Of a DNA stretch of 64,000 nucleotides, positions 43,801 to 53,531 are shown piece after piece (the first letter of the stretch is position 1; each line of letters begins with the position of its first letter). A program made the position numbers and the translations under genes. The notes beneath the pieces were generated by a model. The model saw only the letters and a program-made list of their open reading frames with translations. It did not search any database and was not told the DNA's origin. This DNA comes from Sanguinoderma infundibulare (Eukaryota; Basidiomycota; Agaricomycetes; Polyporales; Polyporaceae): contig JAVLRN010000020.1 of assembly GCA_032821775.1 (NCBI GenBank), positions 1 through 64,000 of the forward strand, read 5' to 3'.

Positions 43801-44249
43801 TGTCGCGGGCGTCGATCCTGAAGGTCGTCGAGCTCCGCCTTGGGGACGTCGCGGAGCGGCTGAGGCACAGGCGGATCGCGCTCGACGCGGACGCGGGCGC
43901 GAGGGAGTGGTTGGTCAGGGAGGGGTACTCGGACTTGTACGGCGCGCGGGCGATCGCACGGATCGTGCGGACCAAGGTGCTCTTCCCGCTCGCGCAGAAG
44001 CTGCTGAAGGGCACGATCAGGTGCGTCGTTCTTCCTTCCCGGGAATCTTGGTGGGGGCAGGTGGGCTGATTGCGGATGACGGCTCGGTACAGGGACGGGG
44101 ATACCGTGCAAATCCGGGCGTCCGAGGATGGGAAGACGCTTGAGATTAGGGACAACCACGCGCCGGACCCGTCGATCGCGACAAGTGCGACGCCGGTCGA
44201 AGCTTCGACTGTGGAGAATGAGGGCGAGAATGAGACGGCGTTGCGATGA
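40886..44249 (+). CDS. HSP78: Mitochondrial disaggregase Hsp78 (ClpB-type AAA+ chaperone)
   Basis: Fourteen exons (40886-41128, 41343-41406, 41458-41478, 41535-41566, 41627-41707, 41765-41881, 41934-41967, 42030-42131, 42187-42938, 43002-43151, 43211-43266, 43323-43450, 43504-44020, 44093-44249) give 817 residues, close to yeast Hsp78. The first about 55 residues are Arg-rich and free of acids, a mitochondrial presequence. It lacks the N-terminal Clp repeat domain, as Hsp78 does. AAA1 has Walker A GPPGVGKT (residues about 123-130) and Walker B CFIDELH (about 192-198). A coiled M-domain follows (about 315-440). AAA2 has GPTGVGKT (about 526-533) and [11 protein letters not shown] (about 594-604), plus sensor-like [10 protein letters not shown]. 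It resolubilises aggregated matrix proteins with mtHsp70. One intron uses a GC donor at 41407. Confidence 0.96.
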
Positions 44250-44493
44250 TGGAATTCTGCCAATGATCTCAATGGAAGCGAGTGCAGGAGATAGATACTA
44301 ATTCCAGGTCAACACGCATACACATCCTAGGACGCACTCGCTCACAATACTGTATTGCATAGTAGTATAATTGGATAGGACACACCGCTCAATTGTAGTA
44401 GTAGCATTTAGCTTAGTACGAACTTCAAAATGTATTCGCTCCCCACTCGGTCACCCCCGACATTATTCTGTCTCCGTCTCGTTAGCCAGTAGA
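44250..44493. other. Flank between Hsp78 and the TIR element
   Basis: No gene seen. A 7-bp TTAGCCA at 44482-44488 is repeated at 45581-45587 on the other side of the element and is a candidate target-site duplication. Confidence 0.5.
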
Positions 44494-44949
44494 GTCTACA
44501 CACGCCCTTGCAAGTGCGCCGGTTTATTAAACCGACGCAACTTGCAAGTGCGCGCGGAGAGATCCGGGGGGGTATGGGCGGTGATGGGGTGGGGGGAGAC
44601 CAGGGCAACGGTCACGCGGCAGTCGGACGCGCGCGATCATCGGACGATCGTCCGGACTCGGTTTGCGGTGGACAGTGCGGATATTCGTCCACCTTTGTTG
44701 CATAGATATTCAGAGTGCGCCCAGCAGCTGACGGGGAACCGTGGCCGGACGAACAGAGGACGGGGGGCGGGCGGACAACCCAGGAGGTGCGGGCGGACAA
44801 CCAACGGCGGGTGGGCGACACTGTTTTGATGATGCCATATTCGACAGTCCGAGAACATCGGCATGACGCCACAGTCGGTGATCTCATTTCCTTGGCACCC
44901 GACAATCACGGCCTGCAACCGTCGCACGCGACCGCGAGATGGGCTGCGG

Positions 44950-45170
44950 GTAAGGGCTTCGCGTTTGTGAGCTTTGAGAAGGCCGCTCTCCGTGTCACGA
45001 ACATCTCCGAAGACACTCAGGAGAACGACCTCTGCGACCTCTTCAGTGCATTTGGCTGCGTCGCGCGTATGTATGTCGGACGTGACCGCAAGATGGGATG
45101 CGGGTAAGGGTGTCAGCTTTGAGGAGAAGGCCGTCGCGCCGAAGGTGATGGAGAATACATTTGCATCAGG
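44950..45170 (+). pseudogene. TIF35: Rearranged fragments of eIF3 subunit G RRM domain
   Basis: The reading KGFAFVSFEKAALRVTNISE and DTQENDLCDLF, then VARMYVGRDRKMGCG and, after a one-base shift, KG.VSFEEKAVAPKVMEN, is the RNA-recognition motif of translation factor eIF3g. The order is abnormal: the RNP1 end (GKGFAFVSFE) precedes the RNP2 start (LRVTNISED), and a second RNP1 end follows. Both RNP1 parts carry the same extra base (GCGGGTAAGGG), so they derive from one already frameshifted ancestor. Not a functional gene. Confidence 0.8.
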
Positions 45171-45287
45171 GGGAGGGTGTTCTACCAAACCACGCTGATG
45201 CAAGTGACCACTTGCATCAGCGCGGACGGGAGCATAAGCGCTGTAAGTATGGGTTATAGGCATTTTCTTTCCCTTTAGGTATAAGGA

Positions 45288-45372
45288 ACTGATGGCTTAG
45301 TGGTATAATGGGTTGTTAGTAATTGTGCTATGGTACTTAGTTCGAGTCCCCGTGATAGGAAATTTTTTAAAA
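45288..45372 (+). ncRNA. tRNA-like sequence (pseudo-tRNA or SINE head)
   Basis: GGCTTAGTGGTATAATGGG resembles an internal A box/D arm, and TTAGTTCGAGTCCCC about 45 bp later resembles the B box/T arm. A T-run (ATTTTTT) follows as a Pol III-type terminator. A proper acceptor stem does not form, so a functional tRNA is unlikely. It lies inside the TIR element. Confidence 0.5.
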
Positions 45373-45587
45373 CTGATCAATGAGCATTGACGGTGGTATA
45401 TGGTATATACAGGATGAATTGATGACAGGGTGTTACCTATGAACAGGAGGAGGGCCGGAGGAGAGGGGACAGGGAGGGGACGGACCACGCCACCGGTCTC
45501 CCAGGCGCCATCAGCGCGCACTTGCAAGTGGCGCCGGTATAATAAACCGGCGCACTTGCAAGTGTCTGTGTAGACGGCTCTTAGCCA

Positions 45588-46690
45588 AGCTCCTTCCTGC
45601 CACGCATACTGGCGCACAACGTGACAAACTGCCGGCATCTACCACTACGTCAAGACAAACTTACAGGGTCTTCGAGAGAGGATGATGCTGCATCGGAACA
45701 GGACTATCACAGCGCAGATTACATAAGCAACCAATCTGCTTGCACTAGAACTGTACCGTGTACTGCTTGTCTTGTACCGTCAACGGCGATGTTACACTGC
45801 CCCCTATCCAATCGTCATCCTCGACCGTCAGCGTTGGCTGCATGTTGTCCACGCGAAGGAACGGTCTGCATTCCAAGCACCGTCCGACACCGTGACCTAC
45901 AATACGTTGAATACGTGCACTCCCGAATCACGTCACCGAGATCTGGTCCTCGGTCGACTGTGAAGATACTGAGCTTTTCTCTCGGGTCGTCAAGAGGGGG
46001 GTGAAATCTGTCGACCTGGAAGCATATGCCGTCATCTTCGAGGACCAAGGCTCTGCTCGTCAAGCATGTCCCCCTTCTTTTGTAGGTGCTCGTGAGTCTC
46101 CCGCTTGCACCACACCAATTCCGACCGCTTATCTCTCATGAATTACCACACTGCCCTCGCGCGTGCCGCTTATAGTTGATCCTGAAGTCCTTTTCCGCGC
46201 TGCCGGATGTCAGATGTGTGGTTGCGAAGATCACGAACCACGCCCTGGGCGCGCTCCCAGCTGCTCTCTCGTCGATTATCACCCATCCTATCCTCAAAAT
46301 TCCGCCGCCTGCCATCTTCTTTCATCTTCGTATCCCAGGACGCCATGGCGAAATTCCATGATAGCTTGATGCACGCTTGGAGTTCTAATCCAATCGGTGT
46401 CAGCGCTGTTGATATCCGGATACCTCCCGATCTCTTTGGATGCACCCATGTCTCCGTTACTACGGACGACGTATTTCTGTCTGCGCTATCGTCTTGATTA
46501 TATGTATAAAGTTTTTAGTCCCCGATGTAGCCCCTCCAGCGCGTCGCTACGCCTTAGCATTTGCGTGCTATCTTTCGGCCACTGCGGCCCATCCACTCCT
46601 TTCCTCCCTCGTTTCCCTCTTGCTGCACCATGCCAGAGCTAGACTCTGGAGACAATCAGTGCGTAGAATCGCTCGGCCGCTGTACGGTTC
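45588..46690. other. Intergenic region upstream of the second DUF6533 gene
   Basis: No gene recognised. Some short patches (for example VILDRQRWLHVVHAKERSAF at about 45810) look coding but lack a start, splice context or family. Confidence 0.4.
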
Positions 46691-48244
46691 ATGAGCTCAT
46701 CGGTGGCCCTGCGGTGCAGCATCTTTCGCAACTATGCCATGTCCACATCGTTCGGCGAGTATCTTCCGTCCTCGACCACGGTCTGACAATGTCTACTAAC
46801 ACTCACCCAAGCGTGGCTTCTCTTCGAATACTGCATAACCCTGGACCAGGAGATCTACCTGTTCTGGGGGAAGAAGATTACCGCGGCCTCTGTGCTCTTT
46901 CTTTCCAACCGTTACCTCTCCCTCTTCTGCTCGCTGTGGTGGGCTCCTTGGTGGAGGCAGTCACTCTCCTTCGACGTGAGTCATCCAATTGACGTATCTG
47001 CAGCCACAAACATGCTGACACCATTTTGCGGCAGGGGTAGGTTTGCCGAACGATCATCGAGCGCACGCGCTCACCTCACCAGGTGTGTCGTTCAGCAGGT
47101 CATCGGAGGCCTCATGGAGTATGCGATATACGTCCCAGTCGCCGGTACGCTTCTTTCCTCGTGCGCTGTCGGTGAGGCCAACTGTTTATAAATGGCAGCC
47201 TTTTCCGCGTTGCGAGTGTACGCCCTCAGTGCAAGGAAGTGCAAGTGGGCCATCATGACGTTTTTGCTGTCTGTATCGCCCTGTATCATCGCACTGGTGA
47301 GTATCGGCCACTTTATATGGTCCAAGTCGTATCTCCTCATAGTTTCGTATAGGCCGTTAGCCCGTGGATCACCTTCGAATCGGACCCTGCGACGACATGC
47401 CGCCTCCAGTATAATATACCGTTCGTAGCACAAGTGATGTAAGCGGTCGAATCGCTATATTGGGCTGCGATACTGATAACGGGTTACCCAGATGTATGCT
47501 TTTGTGTCGTTGTCTCGTCCTCGATCGCACTGGCTAACTTGGACTGGCAGCCATTTTTGCAGCCAGGCTATTCCTTATCGTTGCCGACCTCGTGGTGCTG
47601 AGTATCACCTGGTCCACGACATTCAGACACAGGAAGCGGCCGTGCAATATCCCGACAATCTCTGGGGTTATGTTCACGGACGGTGAGCGCGAGACGCGAG
47701 TTGCACCAGTGACATTCGTGTGATAACTGACCATTCTCTTGCCAGGAACGATATACTTTGTGTATGTGATCTAGATACTTTAGTGCGCCGGCGCAGCACG
47801 CTCACCTGTCTTACAGTGCCCAGCTCTTCCTCAACACGCTCTATCTCGTATCCATGCTCGTTCCCGTGAGCGTTTCCAATGGAGTGCCGGCGACGTCAAT
47901 GCTGACCTCATTCTCCAGTCCCAAATCTTCGACGCGGAGAACCTGAACAGCATCGCGTCCCTCCTCGTCCTCCCGTACGTCGAGTCTCTACCACTTGACT
48001 GCCTCCAATATGTAATCTCATGTCATGGCCTCCGATCGACAGCGCGACTTCGATCCTCGTCACCCGCTTCCTCCTCGACCTGCAGCAGACCTCCCGGCGG
48101 AGTGCGCACCTGCCGGCAATGATAGTGAACGCGTCGAACTGGGACCGGATGATAGGCTCCGTCGTGCTGGTCTCGTCGTCCGATGTCCATGTTGATGTTG
48201 AAGTTGAAGTTGGCATTGACGAGGATCTGAATGTACGGGTATGA
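46691..48244 (+). CDS. DUF6533-family seven-helix membrane protein, copy B
   Basis: The exon plan is the same as copy A and the frame is intact at 310 residues: 46691-46754, 46812-46975, 47035-47036 (2 nt), 47083-47144, 47199-47296, 47353-47438, 47492-47493 (2 nt), 47551-47682, 47746-47761, 47817-47865, 47919-47974, 48043-48244. Landmarks are FAWLLFEYCITLDQEIYLFW, VLFLSNRYLSLF, CVVQQVIGG, AAFSALRVYALSARK, TFLLSVSPCIIAL, ADLVVLSITWSTTFRHRK, AQLFLNTLYLVSMLVP and ATSILVTRFLLDLQQTSRRS. The C-terminal tail is acidic and longer than in copy A. The first donor is GC (GCGAGT). The two proteins are clearly paralogous but diverged, so this duplication is older than that of the X/Y module. Confidence 0.82.
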
Positions 48245-48607
48245 ACCTATCTAACTTAGCGTGTTCGATTTGAGGATCATTGCTTGCCCTCTGGTCAGTG
48301 GCCGCAGGATGATCCGCTCCTGAGTTACCCGTTGTATCTATATCTCTGATCCGACCTGCGATGACTCCCTTCTCAGGCTATGTGTTTGCTTTCGAAATAG
48401 ACTTGTTAGGCGGTGCGTTACGCGGTGGGTTAAATGACGATCTCGCGCGCGAATAGCTCGTCACCCGTATGATTGGCGCTCTCCAAAATCGAATCACCCT
48501 CGCCGCATATCGTACATGGTGGTCGCCCGTACATACAGAATCTCGACTCTTAGGCTGGTCTTGCGACCTCGAGTTTCGGAATTGTGCAGCCGTCGTCCGT
48601 CGAGGGG
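48245..48607. other. Convergent intergenic region; no gene recognised
   Basis: 3' flanks of the DUF6533 copy B and the MYND gene. Confidence 0.5.
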
Positions 48608-50660
48608 CTACTTCTTGCACGACGCCTTGTGCTCCGGCCAGTGAAGCTTTTGACACGCAGAATCGCAGTACCTGAACCACGTTCGTCAACATTTGGATTA
48701 CGACATTCTGGATGATAAGACTTTGGGTCCGATTTCGACGCACCGCGTTTTCCCGCAGCGGCCGCACTTGCGCAGGGCCGCACTCGGATTCGTGCACCAC
48801 GAGCACCGATACAGGTGCGAGTTCCCGCTGATGACAGAGTTCAGCTTCTTCCACCTCGCCTCGCAGACCTCTGCGTTCGGACACGGCGGCGGCGGCGGCG
48901 GCGGCTCGGTTTTCAGCATTAGTCCCGCCAGGCGCTCAAGGAAGGGGTCCCAATCCTGGGCTGAAGCGCTTGTCCAGTGCTCGAGCAGCCAGTTTCGAAC
49001 GCGGTGAATCGCATTATTGATGATGGGGAATCCGAAGACCTCCATGAACTGACACGTAGTGCGGAACTTCGCGAGCAACGGCTGCACGCACGTCAGACAA
49101 TGGTTAACGTCACAGCAGACCTAGCGAACAAACGAATCTCGGCGCGTGCTTACCTCGAACACCTCGAGGATGTTGTCGAGCTCTGGACCCCGGAGGACGC
49201 TCGTGACGACGATGTACCAGTTGATAACGTACATCATCTGTCGTGCATCTGGAGCCGAGGTCTCGACGAACGTCTTCGCATCTTCCATGGCGGATTCCAA
49301 AAACGCGATGCCCTGCGTCTTGAGCGCGACCTCCTCGCTGGGATTCTGCCTCATTTCAGTGAGCAGGTTGATACCCCTCTCGCCCGCGTGCTCCACGGCG
49401 CACCAGAGCAACCGGCGCCGCAGGTAGGGTGTGATGTCTTCGCATTTCAGCCCCTTCTTTGCCGACTGAAGACCATAGAGCACGTCTCGGGCCTGCATTG
49501 TGATCGCGTAGTACGCGAACGCTAGCGTGGAATTCCGGGCGACCGCGCGCTCAGCCAAGGCCTGTGCCTCCGGACCCCGACGCACCGACATGAGGTACTT
49601 GAGCTCGAGGATATCCGCGAGGTCCAGGTTCGCATGGCCCCCTTCTGCCCGCAACACAGTGGCACAGTAGTGCATGGCGTCCGCCTCGTTCTCGAAGGGC
49701 GCATCCTTGCAAATGAGGGGCGCATCCGGGTCAAGGATAAGTTCGCTCTTCTGGGCCAAGCTCGCGAGCTCAGCTCCGAGTGCGAAGATGTCGCGGTCCT
49801 GCTCGAACGAACGGAGGGCGGCCGTGAGTTCTGATCCACACAGAACCCTCACGACGATTTCGCACTTTTCGAGGCCGTGGAGGGTCATGGAACGTAGCCC
49901 GTCCGGGGGGAGCTTATCAATGGCATCGCAGAGGTGGGTAGCGCTAGTCTGGCAGAAAAGCATGGAATGGGTGCTGCCAGTGCCCTGGGAGAAAAGCCTG
50001 GGGAAGGTGCTGGCCTCTGTATCGGAGTCAAGGCGGGCGATACGGAGGAGCATAGCAATGCCAACGCAACGAGCGCTGATGTTCGCGCTACGAGGGAGGG
50101 AGGCAAAGAATGGTAGGACGTGAGGAAGGTCCTTGCACTGCTCCCTACACAGCGATACCGCATCGCGAACAAGGTAGAACGCAAAACCTATCTTGGTGTC
50201 CGGGACGTCCGGAGGGGGTTGGCGCAACATATACAGCAGGGCAGAAACGACGTCGGCCACCGCGATCTCGTTCACCAAGTTGGGGCGATCAGACCAAAGT
50301 GGGCGATATGCCAAGAGAAAGCCTGTGGTTTTTGCCATAATCGTGACGACGTACGTGACAATCTGCCCGTTGTCTCTGTGGCTTCGGAGTACGGTGGCGA
50401 GCTTCGAGTTGTATCGCGCGATCTCGAACTCGATCGGAACGCCACTGGTCGTCTTCAGGTCGGGCTTGAACCAATCTAGGAAGGAGACGACGATCTTGCC
50501 TGTGTCCTCGTCTCCTAAGATCGAGATCAAATGGAGGAATAACCCTGGGCATTGAATGAGACAGTTTGCGTAGAATGAGCGGCTAGATCGTACCTGCGCG
50601 GAACAGTTTGTCCCTGAGCAAAGTGTCGGCACACATCTTGGTCCAAGCAAAACAAATCAT
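48608..50660 (-). CDS. MYND-type zinc-finger protein
   Basis: Four exons (50660-50594, 50544-49154, 49081-48744, 48671-48608) give at least 619 residues. The frame is open for about 45 codons further upstream (DITKRRGLKQVHARFDEINQ) to an apparent acceptor, so the true start is probably in an unrecognised upstream exon. The C-terminus is a complete MYND finger: YRCSWCTNP, LRKCGRCGKTRC, then across an intron YCDSACQKLHWPEHKASCKK, with all seven Cys and the His. A short poly-Pro run precedes it. The long helical middle (residues about 20-490) is typical of fungal MYND proteins whose function is unknown; MYND fingers bind proline-rich partners. The broken paralog is at 21480. Confidence 0.82.
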
Positions 50661-51215
50661 GAGACATGTGCGACGGTCGCCGTGTGTGAGGGCAGTCGTG
50701 AAGAGCTTGTTTAGCTGCTGGTTGATTTCGTCGAAACGAGCGTGCACCTGCTTCAAACCGCGTCGTTTTGTGATATCTAATATGAAGAATTAGCCTTCAA
50801 GCAACGGATAGATCGTCTGGTCATCAGCGATTGAAGGAGAGAGAAGGAGAAGGCAGATTGAAAACATGTCGTGACATTTGTATAGGCGCGTCAGGGCTCC
50901 CATCCTCGTGGGCACGCGTGGTGCATCATGATGCAACTATTGCTATGTCTCGGTAGCATGGATATTGTTTGAAAGTCAGGACACGAAGGAAGCATTCGCA
51001 CGGACCCGAGAAATTCTTCCCACACCGCTCAGACCTTCCAACTCGCACTTGAGATGAGTATATGCGTTATGGTCCTCGCCTTTATCTCCGCGCCTCTCGC
51101 GGATTAGCTCGAGTCATCATACTCCGTGCAGCAGCGCACACGCTCTCTGGTACGTGTTACATACGCGCGTAGTGTCGTGAGCGTACGCATACATATAATA
51201 AATTTGGACACCACC
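50661..51215. other. Upstream region of the MYND gene, duplicated flank copy B
   Basis: Contains the probable 5' exon(s) of the MYND gene up to about 50785 and the segment repeated at 22297-22430. No further gene recognised. Confidence 0.5.
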
Positions 51216-51434
51216 TCATTTCCTTTGCGAGGAGGAGCCCCAAAACGCCGATGACGAGACTGACCAATAGGGTGATGACTTACCGGGAATGTGAAGGTGG
51301 GCACAGAGGCGTTGAACGGGCACCTCGAAGGGATTCGGCGACTTCGGGTCATAGCCAGAGAGAATGAAGTCCGGGACGACTGCGATTTTGATGGGTAAAT
51401 CGTCCAGGACCTTCATGAACGGATCGAGAGACAT
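51216..51434 (-). CDS. Small gene X, copy B (second exon probably damaged)
   Basis: The first exon 51434-51284 encodes the same 50 residues as copy A without any change. The donor GTAAGT is kept, but the acceptor CCAG used in copy A is altered (CGGC) here, so the short second exon cannot be joined in the same way; reading through the intron gives an extra 22 residues to a stop at 51216. Function unknown. Divergent from gene Y copy B across a 454-bp gap. Confidence 0.4.
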   Translation of the reverse strand: MSLDPFMKVLDDLPIKIAVVPDFILSGYDPKSPNPFEVPVQRLCAHLHIPGKSSPYWSVSSSAFWGSSSQRK

Positions 51435-51888
51435 TGTTCTGGTCTGAGCCGTGGGCGAGCGGGTGAGCGAGCGTCTCCGAGCCGAGTGAGAGCGTGAGCT
51501 CGACGAGGCCAGAAATGGCTACTAAGTCCAGAGAGCGATGTGGACTGGAGGACGTGGTGGCGAGAGAGAGAGATAGCGCATATGCATGGGAGGCCTTGCC
51601 AGTGACCATGACTTTTCTCTATCTGGATTCGATTTAGGATTCACCGTCGTCACCTGTCACCTGCAGCGGAGTTTGAATGTTCCGCGCGCGGAGTGCGGAG
51701 TGTGTCGCGTGCGGAGTTTGGATGCCTTGGTCATCACGGGCCTCCGCCGCTTCCAGTTTTCGACTCCCATCGTCGTCGACCCCTTACACGCTAGCGACGG
51801 CGACCACTAACGACTATCGCGGCCTGGGTGTCGCGCTGCATAACTGATCCTGTGTGGAGCCGCGGTGCACGTTCGGGAGGTGCCTTGA
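51435..51888. promoter_or_regulatory. Shared bidirectional promoter region of genes X and Y, copy B
   Basis: Homologous to 23450-23907 with several small deletions (for example the poly-G and part of the GAGA tract are missing). Confidence 0.45.
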
Positions 51889-52433
51889 ATGGCGCCCGGC
51901 GAGCAAAGCGATCCCGGATCAGCCAGCAACGCAGACTCTGACTCTGCCCGAGCACTCCCTCCCTGGTTGTAAGCCCCTCCCCCGCGTACTTTATCATATG
52001 TATTCTAACTGTATAACGCAGTAGGAGAAAGCTGCTCGTCCTCAATGCAGCCGCCAACGCGGGCGCTTCAGGCGCTTCAGGCGCCGTCGCGCCAAAGCCA
52101 TCGGTGATTGACGACGAAGTCGTTCTCCCCGAAACCCATATCGCGCCCCAGATTGCGCCGAGCGTGGACACACTCGCTCCCGAAAAGATCCCGCCGTGGC
52201 GTGATCTTCAGCGTAAAGGCGTCTTCGTCACCCCAGACGACCCGGAGACTAAGAGAAAAACCCGTGACAAGATGCGGAACAAGGTCCGACGTGCTCAGAA
52301 ACGATGGAGAGAGAAGCAAGAGGCGAGGGCGAAGGAGGAGCAGGTAGAGCCCAAAGACGAGGACGACTCCGAGGCTGAGGCTGAAGCCGTGGCGTCGATG
52401 CTCATTCCCACATTTAACGACACTGACGTTTAA
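51889..52433 (+). CDS. Small gene Y, copy B: basic coiled-coil protein of unknown function
   Basis: Two exons (51889-51968, 52022-52433) give 163 residues, the same length, intron phase and ends as copy A. The basic segment reads KRKTRDKMRNKVRRAQKRWR followed by EKQEARAKEEQ, a better heptad pattern than copy A, and the acidic tail DEDDSEAEAEAVASML is unchanged. Divergence from copy A is concentrated after residue about 75. Confidence 0.55.
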
Positions 52434-53531
52434 CATCTCCTATCTTCAGGTACGTGTACCATATCCTCGTTTTTGCTGGTTTCGGGCACTCATTTTGGTC
52501 TAGGTACTAATCGCGAACAATAGCTGTAGTTGCTCGGTGCCAGAATTTCCGACGAGACGCAGGCGGATCGCATAATGGATCCCCCGTCCACAACCGATGT
52601 TTCTAGGTTCTTTGATGCGGAGGCCCTGAACGGCTTAGCGACAGTACCCTACCTGTGTCGCCAATGCGCCCACGCGGCTGTCTTAAGTATTTGGGCGCCC
52701 GGAGAGACGTCGATTCTCGGCAGGCACTTGCACTTCCTCCTCGACTTCCATCAGACTCGTCCGAGTCGGTGGAGACTCGACGTGGCAACAACCACGACGG
52801 CCTCTCTGCAAAACTGAGGAAATATAAGGAAATATGCGCCGAATATCTGGTTCAAGTGGCATGTTCTGGCGAGCGAGGACCATACAGATGGCGAGTGGAT
52901 AGCTGATGAGCTTGACAGAGGTTACCCGGTGCGTCTGGCTTTGCGATCCATCTACCGAGTTTGTCGCATGACTAATTCCTTCGCAAGATCCTCAGGCATT
53001 CGAAAGTGCCGACGTCATGTACGTGTTGCGTGGACCTTGAATAGAGGGAATCCGAGTGCGCCGAGCACTCTTCACGGTGCACGCACTGCATGACCACGAG
53101 TGCCGCATTTCCATGCAATAGCGCAACTGAACCGAGACCTCTCCGTCGGTATTCCCAGAAGGCGCCGCGGGAGGTCGTGGAGGTGTGCCATATATTTGTT
53201 TGTGGTCAATTTTGTCCCTCTTTTGATCCCAAGGTTGCCGTAGACCGTGTCGTCGCATGGATACATGACTTGCTTCCACGCTGGCATCACACAACGCCCA
53301 AACAAACACACGCATGCCTCAGTCCTCCATTCAACTATGGTATTTCTCTGTTCGTACGTCTCTAGGTTAAAGTTTGCCTAGAAGACGATGCGAAGGTCTC
53401 ACATGAGTCTCCCACAAGCGCGGAGGAGCAAATCAATGGACCTTGCTGCTTTGAAGCTGCACGGCTTACTCTCGACCACAACACCTCAACGTTCAACGAC
53501 ACTCTTCCTTGCCTAGCGACGACTGGCACGA
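52434..53531. other. Post-Y flank with orphan DUF6533 relics; promoter of the P450 relic
   Basis: 52434-52640 matches 24453-24660. RFFDAEALNGLATVPYL near 52605 and LGRHLHFLLDFHQTR near 52720 correspond to FDAENLNSIASLLVLP and LVTRFLLDLQQTSR of the DUF6533 C-terminus, with frame changes between them. From 52850 to 53530 nothing else is recognised. Confidence 0.6.

Larger units (their letters stand above)
44494..45575. mobile_element. Non-autonomous TIR element with captured host sequence (about 1.08 kb)
   Basis: Both ends carry an inverted repeat of about 65 bp beginning GTCTACACA and containing CTTGCAAGTGCGCCGGTTTA. Each end is itself an internal palindrome (44508-44556, 45518-45566) with AAACCG/CGGTTT at the centre. 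No transposase is encoded. Inside are eIF3g gene fragments, a tRNA-like sequence and a third small palindrome (45198-45227, arms CGCTGATGCAAGTG). This fits a Pack-type or MITE-like element mobilised in trans. Confidence 0.7.

Noticed and set aside
42171..44272. Long minus-strand frames opposite Hsp78 (up to 283 codons)
   Set aside because: Mirror frames of strongly GC-biased coding DNA; the plus-strand chaperone explains the region fully.
45288..45372. Functional tRNA gene
   Set aside because: A and B box-like motifs are present but the acceptor stem does not pair and the anticodon arm is not credible; called tRNA-like only.
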